The notes below the pieces were generated by a model, which was not told the origin of the DNA, ran no database searches, and saw only the letters and a list, made by a program, of their open reading frames with translations. Shown here in pieces: positions 44,414-53,457 of a stretch of 64,000 nucleotides of DNA. Source of the stretch: Methylomonas fluvii. GTDB taxonomy: Bacteria > Pseudomonadota > Gammaproteobacteria > Methylococcales > Methylomonadaceae. Position 1 is the stretch's first letter; each line of letters starts with the position of its first letter. Where the stretch lies: positions 62,001 to 126,000 of the forward strand of contig NZ_JACXST010000002.1 in assembly GCF_014850975.1 (NCBI RefSeq), read 5' to 3'. The position numbers and the translations under genes were made by a program.

Positions 44414-46789
44414 TTACGGTATTAAATAGAACTTCTTTAAATCACCTTTAGAAATGCAACACACATCCCCTGCTTTTTTAACAAGATCTGAGTAAGGGGA
44501 TATAATTGAGCTGCAATTGGCCACCAAACCATCTGAATCTACTTTTGAAAAAAACTGACGTATAGACTTATCGTCATTTCCAATCCATACATAAGTAATT
44601 GCCATTGGCCATTTACTCTTCTGGAAGAAAAAATAGGAGTTATCATCAACTATAATTTTTTTACCCTGAACGGGATCAATGCTACATACTTGTGAAGCTA
44701 AGATTAAGTCAGAACGTGATTTGACCGCATCATATTTAGCTATTGAAACGCCAGGACCGACGTATCCATCCATAAACTCAGACAAATATCTTGAGATAAA
44801 GATTGCTTGAGAAAACAATGCTACCAAACCCAAATATACAACGACCACGCTCATTCTAAACTTCAAAAAAATTCCAGAAAAATTCTCACCTAAAAAGAAA
44901 ATTAGGATTATTAAAAGCATCGAATAAACATACCCTGCATCGTACCAATTTTTTGGCAGATTAAACACGCCCCCTATAAAAACGCACCAAAATATAACCA
45001 ACAATACAAAATTAACAGTAACAAATCGCCGACTTGAAATGTCTTTCCAATATTGATATGGAATTAAAAATAATAGCGTAAAAAAAACCACTGAAACATT
45101 TAACCATATAAAAATATTTATACAGTTCTCTTCGACTGCAAGAGGCAAACTAGGCAAATAGTCAACATCTGTCTTCTCTTGAAATCCAAGCTGATATAAA
45201 TACTTATGGAACATACTCAAACTTCTAAACGCCATGCCAAAAAACTGGCTTGGATCATGGATTAAAAGCCCAGGATCAATAGAAAAGCTTTTAAGCATAT
45301 TTTGAAATGCAGGAGTTTCATCGCATTGAAACGCATACTTAAATGCAATGAAATTCTGTACAACATGCATTACCAACAGCAGTATTGCAAACAGAAAAAT
45401 TAATCGGGACTTGAAGCGACGAAATAATTGCCATCCAACTACAAAAAAAAACGGAGCTAGGAACAAACCTTTTGGATGCCCATACAGAATAAGGGAAACA
45501 GCAACAAAAAATAGAAAAACCAAACCCAGTAATTTTCTCAAAGCATATTTTTGATCAAGACTTTGATTCAAAATAAAAATATATATAAGTAAAATAACCG
45601 ACGGAAATATAAGCTGCTCACCTCGATTTATTACCAAAAAAAATGGGAAAACCCCAATGGAAAAAAACGATATGATAAAACCTAAAATACGCAAATCTTG
45701 AGAAAAGCTAAGTACATGGGATCCATTTTGTACAAGCTTTTGCTTTACCTTCAACTTTAGATAAAAAGCCAACCATGAAACCCACAGAAACGCCACTAAT
45801 ATACCGACTTTTCTTAAGGCGGGCGGATCCGTAACCCAGCCATGTATAAGCCAATTTATTAAGCCGGGCAAATACATTGCTGCAGGTATAGATTGAAAAA
45901 ATGTAGCAACGCACGTAGGAGCACCGCTAATTTTATAGGGATAATCGTAGGGAAGGCGTGAAAGCCAAAATCTAATCTGAACTTCGTCAGGATATATTGG
46001 AAAAAAATACGTAGTGACTAGCGTTATGCAAAATACGAGAGCTAAAGCAAGGTATATATATGCAGGCCAATCAGCACGTCTAAAATATTTTACGACCTTA
46101 TAGCTTACCGGAATAACTTGATCTTTAACTGTATAGACTTTAACCAAAAATATCAATAAACCGGCCAAAGCGATAAAGTAAAATGCATATAGGATTTTAG
46201 TGCCGGGAAAAGTGCCTATTTTTATAGAAACGTCTTCTATTCGTCCTCGAAAATATCTGGAATTATCGAACCCTTGCCCTATTAATATCTGAGAGGTATT
46301 CACAGATAGGCTGGAACTCCGATAATCAGCCACACCTAATCCATCCAAATTAGCTTTTACGAAAGAGCCATTCAGCGCCTCTACTTCAAGATCATACCAC
46401 TGGTCTTTTCTGAGGTTTTCTGTAATTATCAGCCCCTTTATACCATTAGGAGCGGATGAATCATTAACAACAATAGATGCCGTAGTACCAGAGATCTCTA
46501 AGCGCACTCCCTGATTGATAGGCGCGGTTTGAAATAAATTTGGGTAGCCATCTGTAGCATTAACGAGAAAACGTAACTTTATGCTGAAATAAGCATTATC
46601 GGACGCTTTAAACTCGCCAACCGAAGTAACAGAAGTATCGCCATAAATGTATGGCTTAGCATTTATAGCTTCTAAATGACTCGCAAGAATCGCTACAACC
46701 GGAGACTGAGCTCTGAGCCAATTGGGATCCATATGATGAATACACAACGCCATAAGCGCTGAAAGCCATATTACCAACAATATTTTCAT
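44414..46789 (-). CDS. Large multi-pass membrane protein with N-terminal LamG-like domain, GT-C-like
   Basis: 791 residues from the ATG at 46789 (MKILLVIWLS); an upstream TTG in frame would overlap gtrA. Helix 1 is followed by a soluble LamG/concanavalin-like domain (about 40-200: FSIKLRFLVNATDGYPN, KDQWYDLEVEAL, ILIGQGFDNSRYFRGRIEDVSI), the sugar-binding type of fold. Then come about ten membrane helices. After the first of these the loop YFFPIYPDEVQIRFWLSR has the acidic pair typical of GT-C enzymes using polyprenyl-phosphate sugars. It lies directly after a GtrA-type gene, so a GtrC-like role is likely. The LamG-plus-GT-C combination is unusual. Confidence 0.7.
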   Translation of the reverse strand: MKILLVIWLSALMALCIHHMDPNWLRAQSPVVAILASHLEAINAKPYIYGDTSVTSVGEFKASDNAYFSIKLRFLVNATDGYPNLFQTAPINQGVRLEISGTTASIVVNDSSAPNGIKGLIITENLRKDQWYDLEVEALNGSFVKANLDGLGVADYRSSSLSVNTSQILIGQGFDNSRYFRGRIEDVSIKIGTFPGTKILYAFYFIALAGLLIFLVKVYTVKDQVIPVSYKVVKYFRRADWPAYIYLALALVFCITLVTTYFFPIYPDEVQIRFWLSRLPYDYPYKISGAPTCVATFFQSIPAAMYLPGLINWLIHGWVTDPPALRKVGILVAFLWVSWLAFYLKLKVKQKLVQNGSHVLSFSQDLRILGFIISFFSIGVFPFFLVINRGEQLIFPSVILLIYIFILNQSLDQKYALRKLLGLVFLFFVAVSLILYGHPKGLFLAPFFFVVGWQLFRRFKSRLIFLFAILLLVMHVVQNFIAFKYAFQCDETPAFQNMLKSFSIDPGLLIHDPSQFFGMAFRSLSMFHKYLYQLGFQEKTDVDYLPSLPLAVEENCINIFIWLNVSVVFFTLLFLIPYQYWKDISSRRFVTVNFVLLVIFWCVFIGGVFNLPKNWYDAGYVYSMLLIILIFFLGENFSGIFLKFRMSVVVVYLGLVALFSQAIFISRYLSEFMDGYVGPGVSIAKYDAVKSRSDLILASQVCSIDPVQGKKIIVDDNSYFFFQKSKWPMAITYVWIGNDDKSIRQFFSKVDSDGLVANCSSIISPYSDLVKKAGDVCCISKGDLKKFYLIP

Positions 46790-46818
46790 AGAAGATGCGC
46801 TTGTCTTTACGCAAAAAC

Positions 46819-47202
46819 TTAACGCATTGACCAAAGTTTTGCTGTTGTGAAATTGAAAGCTACGATGAACGGGATCAACGCCATCTGCACGAAAAAAGGA
46901 TCAGTGCTAGTAGTTTCTACAATATAACCCAGTACCCACATATTCAACAATACGGACAAAACACTAGCCAAGAGAAACTTGAAAAACCTAGCCCTAAATT
47001 GAATTTTCTGCTCTGGATTGAAAACCCACATAAAATTCAACGTGTAAGAAAATACCATACCGACACCCCAAGCAGTAAGTAACGAAAGTAAATAATTCAC
47101 TTTCAACAACTTCAGCATTGAAGTAAATATGAAAAAAGTTAGAACAAAATTCGCACCTCCTACGAGCGTAAATCGTGTAGCCTCGACTCTAAGTTTGCGC
47201 AT
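46819..47202 (-). CDS. GtrA-family membrane protein (module 1)
   Basis: 127 residues with four membrane helices (about 10-30, 36-56, 70-90 and 98-118). The pattern FTLVGGANFVLTFFIF, SYTLNFMWVF, FFKFLLASVLSVLLNM is the GtrA/DPMS family signature. GtrA proteins are thought to flip undecaprenyl-phosphate-linked sugars made by a GtrB enzyme; the GtrB-like gene is 879 bases upstream with a methyltransferase between. A short gap separates it from the large GT-C-like protein. Confidence 0.9.
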   Translation of the reverse strand: MRKLRVEATRFTLVGGANFVLTFFIFTSMLKLLKVNYLLSLLTAWGVGMVFSYTLNFMWVFNPEQKIQFRARFFKFLLASVLSVLLNMWVLGYIVETTSTDPFFVQMALIPFIVAFNFTTAKLWSMR

Positions 47203-47253
47203 TTTTTAACAGCAGATAGTAAATGGATAGACCGCATGGGTTTTTAAATTTTT

Positions 47254-48084
47254 TTATTCGTTTTTTTGTGCCACTACCACTAAGGTACCTCCAAAAGGAA
47301 GCGAGACACCGGCTTTAATAAGAGCTTCATCTAATCGCATAAAAATATCAAAAATTATATTTAAGAATACGGGAAACTTAACCCTTTTCTCTAGCTCTAC
47401 TTTATCTGATTTTAGTTGCTTGCATCCTTTATCAAATATTCGAGAAACCAACATCAACGGAAATAGCATAAAAACAAAGGAAGTCGCAAAAATAATGTCA
47501 AACCCATTACTTTTTAGTTTGGTCACCAGCTCTTTCCGGGAATATCTACGCTTGTGTTTGACTATTTCATCAAGCCTGCTCCACAAAAACATATGTTGAG
47601 GAACAGTAATAATCGCACGCCCTCCTGGGCGGAGTAATCGGTTAATATTTGCCATCGCGACAACATCGTCACCAATATGCTCAAGGACATCAAATGCAAT
47701 AATTAAATCAAATTGTTGGCCAAGGTTTCCATTTACAATATCAAATTGAATGAAGTCCACATCAGGAAGTTTATTTTTTGCATACAACAACCCACTAATA
47801 TAAACTTCAGAGCCGGTTATTTCTAGGTTTTCGTTCTCCACAATATGTCGAATAAACCCTCCTGTCCCACAACCAATTTCCAGTAATTTAGTTCGACCCA
47901 CTATAGCTTGATTATAAACAATAGCTTTAAAAAGCCTATTTCTGGAACGAACCCAAAAGCTGCCTTCCTCATTCTCATCGGTCAGCTCGAACCCACTGTC
48001 GGGATAGTCGGCATAGGAACTCATCACTTCTGGGTTAAAGCATTTGACTCCTTCAATTACTGTGTATTTTCCAGCATTGGTCAT
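47254..48084 (-). CDS. Class I SAM-dependent methyltransferase (cluster MT 1)
   Basis: 276 residues. Motif I is TKLLEIGCGTGGFIRHI, followed by DFIQFDIVN, FDLIIAFDVLEHIGDDV (motif II/post-I) and INRLLRPGGRAIITVPQH, as in UbiE/Methyltransf_23-type enzymes. It ends with a membrane-proximal hydrophobic stretch (ATSFVFMLFPLMLVSRIF). Its start overlaps the stop of the GtrB-like gene by 4 bases (ATGA), so it belongs to gtr module 1 and may methylate the sugar or the lipid-linked intermediate. The target is unknown. Confidence 0.87.
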   Translation of the reverse strand: MTNAGKYTVIEGVKCFNPEVMSSYADYPDSGFELTDENEEGSFWVRSRNRLFKAIVYNQAIVGRTKLLEIGCGTGGFIRHIVENENLEITGSEVYISGLLYAKNKLPDVDFIQFDIVNGNLGQQFDLIIAFDVLEHIGDDVVAMANINRLLRPGGRAIITVPQHMFLWSRLDEIVKHKRRYSRKELVTKLKSNGFDIIFATSFVFMLFPLMLVSRIFDKGCKQLKSDKVELEKRVKFPVFLNIIFDIFMRLDEALIKAGVSLPFGGTLVVVAQKNE

Positions 48085-49001
48085 AGAAACTTATCCCTAA
48101 CGACATAGTTCGGTCTTTTTCGTACTTCTTCATTGATCCGCCAAACATACTCCCCGATAACACCTAGCATTACCATGATTAATCCTCCTACCAAAAGGAT
48201 TGCAATCATAATGGGAGCCCAACCCGAAAATGGCGTCTCACCACGCCACCAACTGAAGACAATTGATAGACTATATAGCACTCCAAGCGCTGAGGTTATC
48301 ACGCCAATCAAGGATATAAACCTTATTGGCAGGTATGAAGCATCTAACACACCATCCAAAAAATTTTTAAGCTTTTTGCCGAAGTTATATTGCGATTTAC
48401 CAATAGTCCTCTTCAACCGGATATAAGGAATAAAACTCGTTCTATATCCAGTCCAAAGTAAATCGCCTTGAAAAAACCGATGCCGCACGTCAATTGCGTT
48501 AAATGCATCCATAACTTTTCTATCCATTAAGACGAAATCAAAACCGCCGGGAGGTATTTGCGGCAATGAAATCCTTAAAACGCCATAAGCCAAACGTGAG
48601 AACAATTTTGCAAGCAATGAGTCGGAACGATCTGTACGATAACAAATTACAATTTCAGAACCTTCATGCCATTTATCAACCATCTGCGGAATTAGTTCGA
48701 CAGGGTCTTGCAGATCGGCTGATATATTAATGACCGCATCGCCGGTAGCCTCCTTGAAACCCGCCAACATAGCCGCCATTTGGCCGAAATTTCTGGTAAA
48801 GGTAATAACTTTAACTCGAGTGTCGTGTTTTCTTAAGCTCAACACCTCCTCTAAGGAGCCGTCTTTAGATCCATCGTCCACAAAAACGATTTCGTATTCG
48901 TCGTGAATCAGTTGATTTGAAAAAACTGAATTAATTTTTTCATATGTTTTAACAAGAGCCCCTTCATTATGATAGACAGCAACAACGAATGAAATTTTCA
49001 C
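48081..49001 (-). CDS. GtrB/dolichol-phosphate-mannose-synthase-like GT2 (module 1)
   Basis: 306 residues from the GTG at 49001, which shares its G with the TAG stop of the upstream methyltransferase and has GAGG about 9 bases upstream; an ATG 42 bases earlier would add an off-family leader. ISFVVAVYHNEGALVKTYEK, IVFVDDGSKDGSL and INISADLQDPVELIP form the GT-A site. Two C-terminal membrane helices are typical of enzymes that attach a sugar to undecaprenyl phosphate. With the downstream GtrA-like protein this makes a glycan-modification module. Confidence 0.9.
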   Translation of the reverse strand: MKISFVVAVYHNEGALVKTYEKINSVFSNQLIHDEYEIVFVDDGSKDGSLEEVLSLRKHDTRVKVITFTRNFGQMAAMLAGFKEATGDAVINISADLQDPVELIPQMVDKWHEGSEIVICYRTDRSDSLLAKLFSRLAYGVLRISLPQIPPGGFDFVLMDRKVMDAFNAIDVRHRFFQGDLLWTGYRTSFIPYIRLKRTIGKSQYNFGKKLKNFLDGVLDASYLPIRFISLIGVITSALGVLYSLSIVFSWWRGETPFSGWAPIMIAILLVGGLIMVMLGVIGEYVWRINEEVRKRPNYVVRDKFL

Positions 49002-49747
49002 TATTTTTGGCCTCGTTCGCACAACAAAAAAATACTCGAACATAAATCCGGATACTGTTGACCTAATTTATAACATGCCTCCAAATACTCTTTAGAAATT
49101 ATGTCGGTCTGCAATAGGCGATCCCATTGAAAATTTGCCAGCGCTTTGAAGAAAACCCCAGACCGATGAATCACATTAAGGCCTGCTGCAACAGCATCTC
49201 GCTCCAAGGTATCCAATGTATAAGTGCATTGATGACCGTGTTCGGCTTCTGATTTAGTAACGGCTGTGTTATGCGAAATTAACCCCATTTTTACAGCAAT
49301 CTGTCTCGAAGGTGCATTTGCATTAGGGCATACTAGAAAAAGCCGACCATTATCATCCAACCACTCATAATTGATACGTTTCAATAAAAATACAGGATCA
49401 TCCAAATGTTCCAATACGTGAGTAAGTACAACGTTGTTATAGCGAGAAGGGAGGCTCGCATTCTCAAATAACGAATTAACGAACTTTACACCATTATTCA
49501 ACTTGAGCTTTGCTTCAGATATAGCCAAATCAGAAGCTTCGACACAGGTTACATCATCAAAATACTCATTCAGTCTTCGAGTAAAATCGCCCTTGAAACT
49601 ACCAAGCTCAAGTACACTCCCTGAATTAAAAAAAGGCTCAAACGACCGAATCATAAAAGGATGCATAACATCGATATCGAAGCTATATGCATATTTAGAG
49701 TCGCCAATATCAATCAACTCTCTATTGTAATCTCTCTCGGAATTCAT
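49001..49747 (-). CDS. Class I SAM-dependent methyltransferase (cluster MT 2)
   Basis: 248 residues from the ATG at 49747, 7 bases after the GNAT gene stop; the longer frame would overlap that gene. The SAM motif is GSVLELGSFKGDFTRRL, then VTCVEASDLAISEAK and NNVVLTHVLEHLDDPVFLL, the Methyltransf_23 pattern used for sugar or polyketide-like O/N-methylation. It resembles MT 3 (52673-53392) in overall layout (HVLEHLDDP and a C-terminal YKLGQQYPDLCSSIFLL ending). Its stop overlaps the GtrB-like GTG start by one base. Confidence 0.86.
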   Translation of the reverse strand: MNSERDYNRELIDIGDSKYAYSFDIDVMHPFMIRSFEPFFNSGSVLELGSFKGDFTRRLNEYFDDVTCVEASDLAISEAKLKLNNGVKFVNSLFENASLPSRYNNVVLTHVLEHLDDPVFLLKRINYEWLDDNGRLFLVCPNANAPSRQIAVKMGLISHNTAVTKSEAEHGHQCTYTLDTLERDAVAAGLNVIHRSGVFFKALANFQWDRLLQTDIISKEYLEACYKLGQQYPDLCSSIFLLCERGQK

Positions 49748-49754
49748 AATACAT

Positions 49755-50315
49755 TTATTCCCAATAATTAGTTTTTTCCAAGAGATCGCGGTAATCTTTC
49801 GAAGTGATACCAACTAATACCTGATCCCAATAACGACCTTTTCGAAAGAAATAATTTCTCCTACGCCCTTCTTCTATCCAGCCCAATCTCTTTCCGCAAT
49901 ATGTAGCAATAGAAAGCTTATTGTATTCAATCATTGATCCATCCAATCGTTCTAAATTGAGCTCATCGAAAGAGTAACGCATTGTAGCCATGATCGCGTC
50001 GATAGCATAACCTTTACCACGATAGCTGGATTCTCCAATAACAAGGCCATGCCAGGCATGTCTATTACGCCAATCGATATTAACAATACTGGAAATCCCT
50101 ATAATCCCAATTTCTGGCACATCAACAACGAAACGCTGATTCAGCCTATCACTTTTTAAATTATGGAACCATGCTTCATGGAAATCTAATGAACTTGGAA
50201 AGTGAATTTCGCCGATTCCATCCTGTGTAACAGGATCATTGGCCCATTTCTGAAGCAATTCCAGATCACTCTCTTCTATGGCCCTTAAGGTCAAATGTTT
50301 TCCTTTTATGTTCAA
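49755..50315 (-). CDS. GNAT-family N-acetyltransferase (RimJ/RimL-like)
   Basis: 186 residues. LTLRAIEESDLELLQKWAND opens the fold, and the acyl-CoA-binding loop is GESSYRGKGYAIDAIMATMRY (R-x-x-G-x-A like). NLERLDGSMIEYNKLSIATYCGKRLGW is the conserved C-terminal part of sugar-acting members such as those acylating 4-aminosugars. In this cluster, with a VioA-like aminotransferase, it is a candidate N-acyltransferase for the aminosugar. This role is inferred; protein N-terminal acetylation is the alternative. Confidence 0.85.
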   Translation of the reverse strand: MNIKGKHLTLRAIEESDLELLQKWANDPVTQDGIGEIHFPSSLDFHEAWFHNLKSDRLNQRFVVDVPEIGIIGISSIVNIDWRNRHAWHGLVIGESSYRGKGYAIDAIMATMRYSFDELNLERLDGSMIEYNKLSIATYCGKRLGWIEEGRRRNYFFRKGRYWDQVLVGITSKDYRDLLEKTNYWE

Positions 50316-50415
50316 TTAATTCACCACAGAACGGTATTATTGACAACAGTAAAAAACAAATATTAATTACGCTAAATATCGATTTCCCATCTACCCAGCA
50401 TAAACTAATATAATA

Positions 50416-51366
50416 TTAGCTCTCATACCTAGCCACACCAAACCCGAAACGACCGAAGTCGTTACCGTTATACAACATATAAATATTACCATCCATTTCG
50501 AAAACATGGGGATAGCATAGCATATCCGAATCCCAACCACCTTTTGTCACGTCAATTCCAACATTGTCATCATCCCTAATCCAATTAACCAAATCAGTTG
50601 AATATGCATACCCTATTCTATATGCTCTGCTTGTATTGGTTCTAAAATCAGTGGCGTGCCGATAACAAAAAAACATGTGGTATTTATTGTCAAAATGAAT
50701 AACAGATGGGAGAGCTTGACACTCGTCAAGTAATTTATCTTCTACTAACTGCCTACCCTCTTTACGCCACGAAACTCCGTCTTTAGATGTAGCATGTGCA
50801 ATTTTATATACACGATCAGGCTCCTTCGCCGACGTCCCTCTAACCCATTTTGTACCATGGATATACCACATATGAAAAGTATCGCCATAAGTAGTAACAA
50901 AAGCGTCACCAACTAAAAAAGGCTCATGTAAAGAAGAGGTTAGTACAGGACCTTGTCCAATTTTTTTAAACGTCACACCGTCATCAGTGCTTATAGCCAA
51001 CCCAATAGATGCGTCCGTCGATACGGATACTTTTCTATTCCAGCCGGTCGTATATCCCAATACTTTATCCTTAACCCTAAAAACGTTCATAGGGAAAATT
51101 CCGTGCTCATCAAAGCAGCCCAAACCACCTAGTTCAATTACCGTCGAACTCGATACTGCTATAATTTTCTCAAAATATTTATCCATATCAACAAAAGAAA
51201 TATGACTCAAATATTTACCATGCCTATCAATTTCTCTTGTTGAAAAATAAATTCTAATATAATTATCAAAGACCAAGGCTTGAGGAGATTGAGCAAACTC
51301 GAAACAATTATTAGATAAAGAATGCTCCCTTGGATCGAATATTTTTCCTAATTTTTTCCATTTCAT
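50416..51366 (-). CDS. GH43/32-like five-bladed beta-propeller protein, copy 2
   Basis: 316 residues. Repeated propeller-blade motifs with W and acidic residues: IRIYFSTREIDRHGKYLSH, GLAISTDDGVTFKKIGQGPV, KIAHATSKDGVSWRKEGRQ, HMFFCYRHATDF, RIGYAYSTDLVNWIRDDDN and YPHVFEMDGNIYMLYNGND, the latter close to the glycosidase/arabinanase family F. It has no signal peptide, so it is cytoplasmic. It may be a glycosidase, a phosphorylase (GH130-like) or a sugar-binding protein. It is clearly homologous to the neighbour at 51386-52348. Confidence 0.75.
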   Translation of the reverse strand: MKWKKLGKIFDPREHSLSNNCFEFAQSPQALVFDNYIRIYFSTREIDRHGKYLSHISFVDMDKYFEKIIAVSSSTVIELGGLGCFDEHGIFPMNVFRVKDKVLGYTTGWNRKVSVSTDASIGLAISTDDGVTFKKIGQGPVLTSSLHEPFLVGDAFVTTYGDTFHMWYIHGTKWVRGTSAKEPDRVYKIAHATSKDGVSWRKEGRQLVEDKLLDECQALPSVIHFDNKYHMFFCYRHATDFRTNTSRAYRIGYAYSTDLVNWIRDDDNVGIDVTKGGWDSDMLCYPHVFEMDGNIYMLYNGNDFGRFGFGVARYES

Positions 51367-51385
51367 AAGTACAATATAATAAGAA

Positions 51386-52348
51386 TCAAGTCAATCTTCC
51401 TTCTAGCTGTGCCAACCCAAAACCATATCTGCCTACCTGATTTCCAAGATATAACATGTATATCTCCCCATCAAGCTCAAACACGTGAGGATAAGCGATT
51501 GATTGATCATCCCAGCCCTCTTCAGAAATATCAATACCTGCTTTACTGTCATCTCTATGCCAATTTACCATATCAGTTGAAACAGCATAGCCAATGCGAT
51601 ATCCTCTATCGTTTTTTCTAAAATCCAAGCTATATTTATAGCAAAAAAACATATGATATTTATTATTGTAGAAAAATACATCCGGACTAGCTTGACACTC
51701 ATTCTCATCTAATTTACTTTCAATAATATTTCTACTATCTCTTACCCATTCAAATCCATCATCTGAGTGTGCCATACGAATTTTATATACCGCTTCCGGA
51801 CTGCCATCATTCTCTAGCCAACTAGTTCCTGCCACATACCATAAATACCATCTATTGCTAAATCTTCTAATTTTAGGGCCGCTTAAAACAAAAGGATCAT
51901 TAACATTGCAAGATAGAACCGGTCCTTTACCAGCCTTTGTGAAAGTCTCGCCGTCGTCGTAACTGATTGCTGCGCCTATCGCAACCGTAAAAGGAATAGA
52001 CTCACATCTTGTCCAACCACCGTAATAGGCAAAAACGCTACTATTGTGTCTAATCACTGATACGGGATAAGTACCGAATTCATCAAAAGTACCTAAATCC
52101 CCTAATTCCAGAATGGGCGATTTAGATACATTTAAAATTTCAAATAAATCATGTCTATTCAAGTCTACGTAGGCTGAATAACTAATATATTGCCCACGCT
52201 CATCGGGCAGCGGCCTGCAGGAGAAATACACTCTAACAAATTCATCAAAAACCAATACAGAAGGCGCTTGAGCAAACTCTTTTAGCCAACTTTTACCTTC
52301 AATTTCTTGAGGTTTAAAAACTAGACCAAGCTTTTTCCATTTAAACAA
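51386..52348 (-). CDS. GH43/32-like five-bladed beta-propeller protein, copy 1
   Basis: 320 residues, about the same length and domain plan as the gene that follows 19 bases downstream. Shared blocks include the KKLG opening, FAQ-P-LVF, YFS-R, GPVL and C-NDPF, WHRDDSKAGID and YPHVFELDGEIYMLYLGN. No signal peptide. It is a tandem duplicate. Whether both copies are catalytic cannot be told. Similar propellers occur in some O-antigen loci, where the substrate is unknown. Confidence 0.75.
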   Translation of the reverse strand: MFKWKKLGLVFKPQEIEGKSWLKEFAQAPSVLVFDEFVRVYFSCRPLPDERGQYISYSAYVDLNRHDLFEILNVSKSPILELGDLGTFDEFGTYPVSVIRHNSSVFAYYGGWTRCESIPFTVAIGAAISYDDGETFTKAGKGPVLSCNVNDPFVLSGPKIRRFSNRWYLWYVAGTSWLENDGSPEAVYKIRMAHSDDGFEWVRDSRNIIESKLDENECQASPDVFFYNNKYHMFFCYKYSLDFRKNDRGYRIGYAVSTDMVNWHRDDSKAGIDISEEGWDDQSIAYPHVFELDGEIYMLYLGNQVGRYGFGLAQLEGRLT

Positions 52349-52672
52349 AATGAGCCACCTAAGGGTTAATTAAGACTAGAACGAGCCCGCACATATATAT
52401 CAAAAATCAAAAGTCTATATATGCGTCGGTGAGAAGATTGGGATGAGGTTGTTTAATAGTACACCCTACACCCAGCCCATGAACGGCTAACATAAGCAGC
52501 TCAGGGCCTGCACGGCGTACTATGATAGGATTTCTCATTAATCCTTCGGAAGAATATGCCCCCATGGGGCATAAATACAAACACCCAATACTTAATTTAA
52601 CGGGATTCCAATCAATGGACAAAGGATTCTTTGGGATTCCCTATAGTTTATCTATTTGCATGTCTAAAAACT
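52349..52672. other. Non-coding stretch inside the polysaccharide cluster
   Basis: 324 bases between MT 3 and the propeller genes. A 71-codon minus-strand frame (52407-52622) is open, but it lacks a ribosome site, and its translation (for example EGLMRNPIIVRRAGPELL) fits no family known to me. It might be a relic of a lost gene or a promoter region for the propeller genes. Confidence 0.45.
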
Positions 52673-53392
52673 CTAATAATACTTCTTAGTTGCTACAACT
52701 AAGAGACTAGCACAATACTCAGGAATATCTTCTCCCAAAGAATAAAATGCACGCACAGCGTCGTCACCTAATTCAATCATCTGTTTTTCCGAAAGCGGCT
52801 TAAGATACATCCCTTTAACAGATAGCACTTTTAAACCTGCTTTATCACAGTGATCTTTCAACATATCCACGGTGTATAAACGTCTATGCCCAACTTCATA
52901 ATCTTTTGGCGCCATTTTTTCATAATTTTCCAGAACACCCATTTTATATCCCGCACGCCTATTTAAAGACATACAATTTGGAGCTGAAATAAAAATTAGC
53001 CCTTCATGTCTAATTAAATCAGCAAGTATTTTGAGAGACTGAACTGGATCTTCAACATGTTCAATGACATTTAAAAAAAATATAAAATCAAATCGTCGGG
53101 TAGTAGAGAACTCTTCTAAAAGCAATTCATGGCATTTTATATTTGAAACCCTATTTTTTAACAACGCCACATTTTTTTTCGAAGGCTCGATTACTTCTAT
53201 ATCTTGAAAGATTTTATATAATTTTTCAGTGGAAGAACCACTACCGCAACCTACTTCTAAAGCGCTTTTACCTTCGGCACTATATCGCTTAATGATTTCA
53301 ATCTCACGATCTATCATAAGCTCATCCATATAGTCACCTTTTTCATAGAAAGCACTAATAGTCTCTAGGTGCGCTATTTCTTTGTTACTCAT
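52673..53392 (-). CDS. Class I SAM-dependent methyltransferase (cluster MT 3)
   Basis: 239 residues from the ATG at 53392, which has GGAGGG 5 bases upstream. SAM motif SALEVGCGSGSSTEKL is followed by IEVIEPSKKNVALLK and FDFIFFLNVIEHVEDPVQSL, with FISAPNCMSLNR after. It resembles MT 2 in order of motifs and in the C-terminal DYEVGHRRLYTVDML and SLGEDIPEYCASLL segments. This suggests two related methyltransferases acting on similar substrates in the same glycan. Confidence 0.86.
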   Translation of the reverse strand: MSNKEIAHLETISAFYEKGDYMDELMIDREIEIIKRYSAEGKSALEVGCGSGSSTEKLYKIFQDIEVIEPSKKNVALLKNRVSNIKCHELLLEEFSTTRRFDFIFFLNVIEHVEDPVQSLKILADLIRHEGLIFISAPNCMSLNRRAGYKMGVLENYEKMAPKDYEVGHRRLYTVDMLKDHCDKAGLKVLSVKGMYLKPLSEKQMIELGDDAVRAFYSLGEDIPEYCASLLVVATKKYY

Positions 53393-53457
53393 CAAACCCT
53401 CCAATTAGGATTTCAATAGGCTATATGATATTTTTAGCACCATTTTTAGCAAAAAAG

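Noticed and set aside
52407-52622. 71-codon minus-strand frame between MT 3 and the propeller genes
   Set aside because: No ribosome site and no recognisable family; could be a remnant but unsupported.
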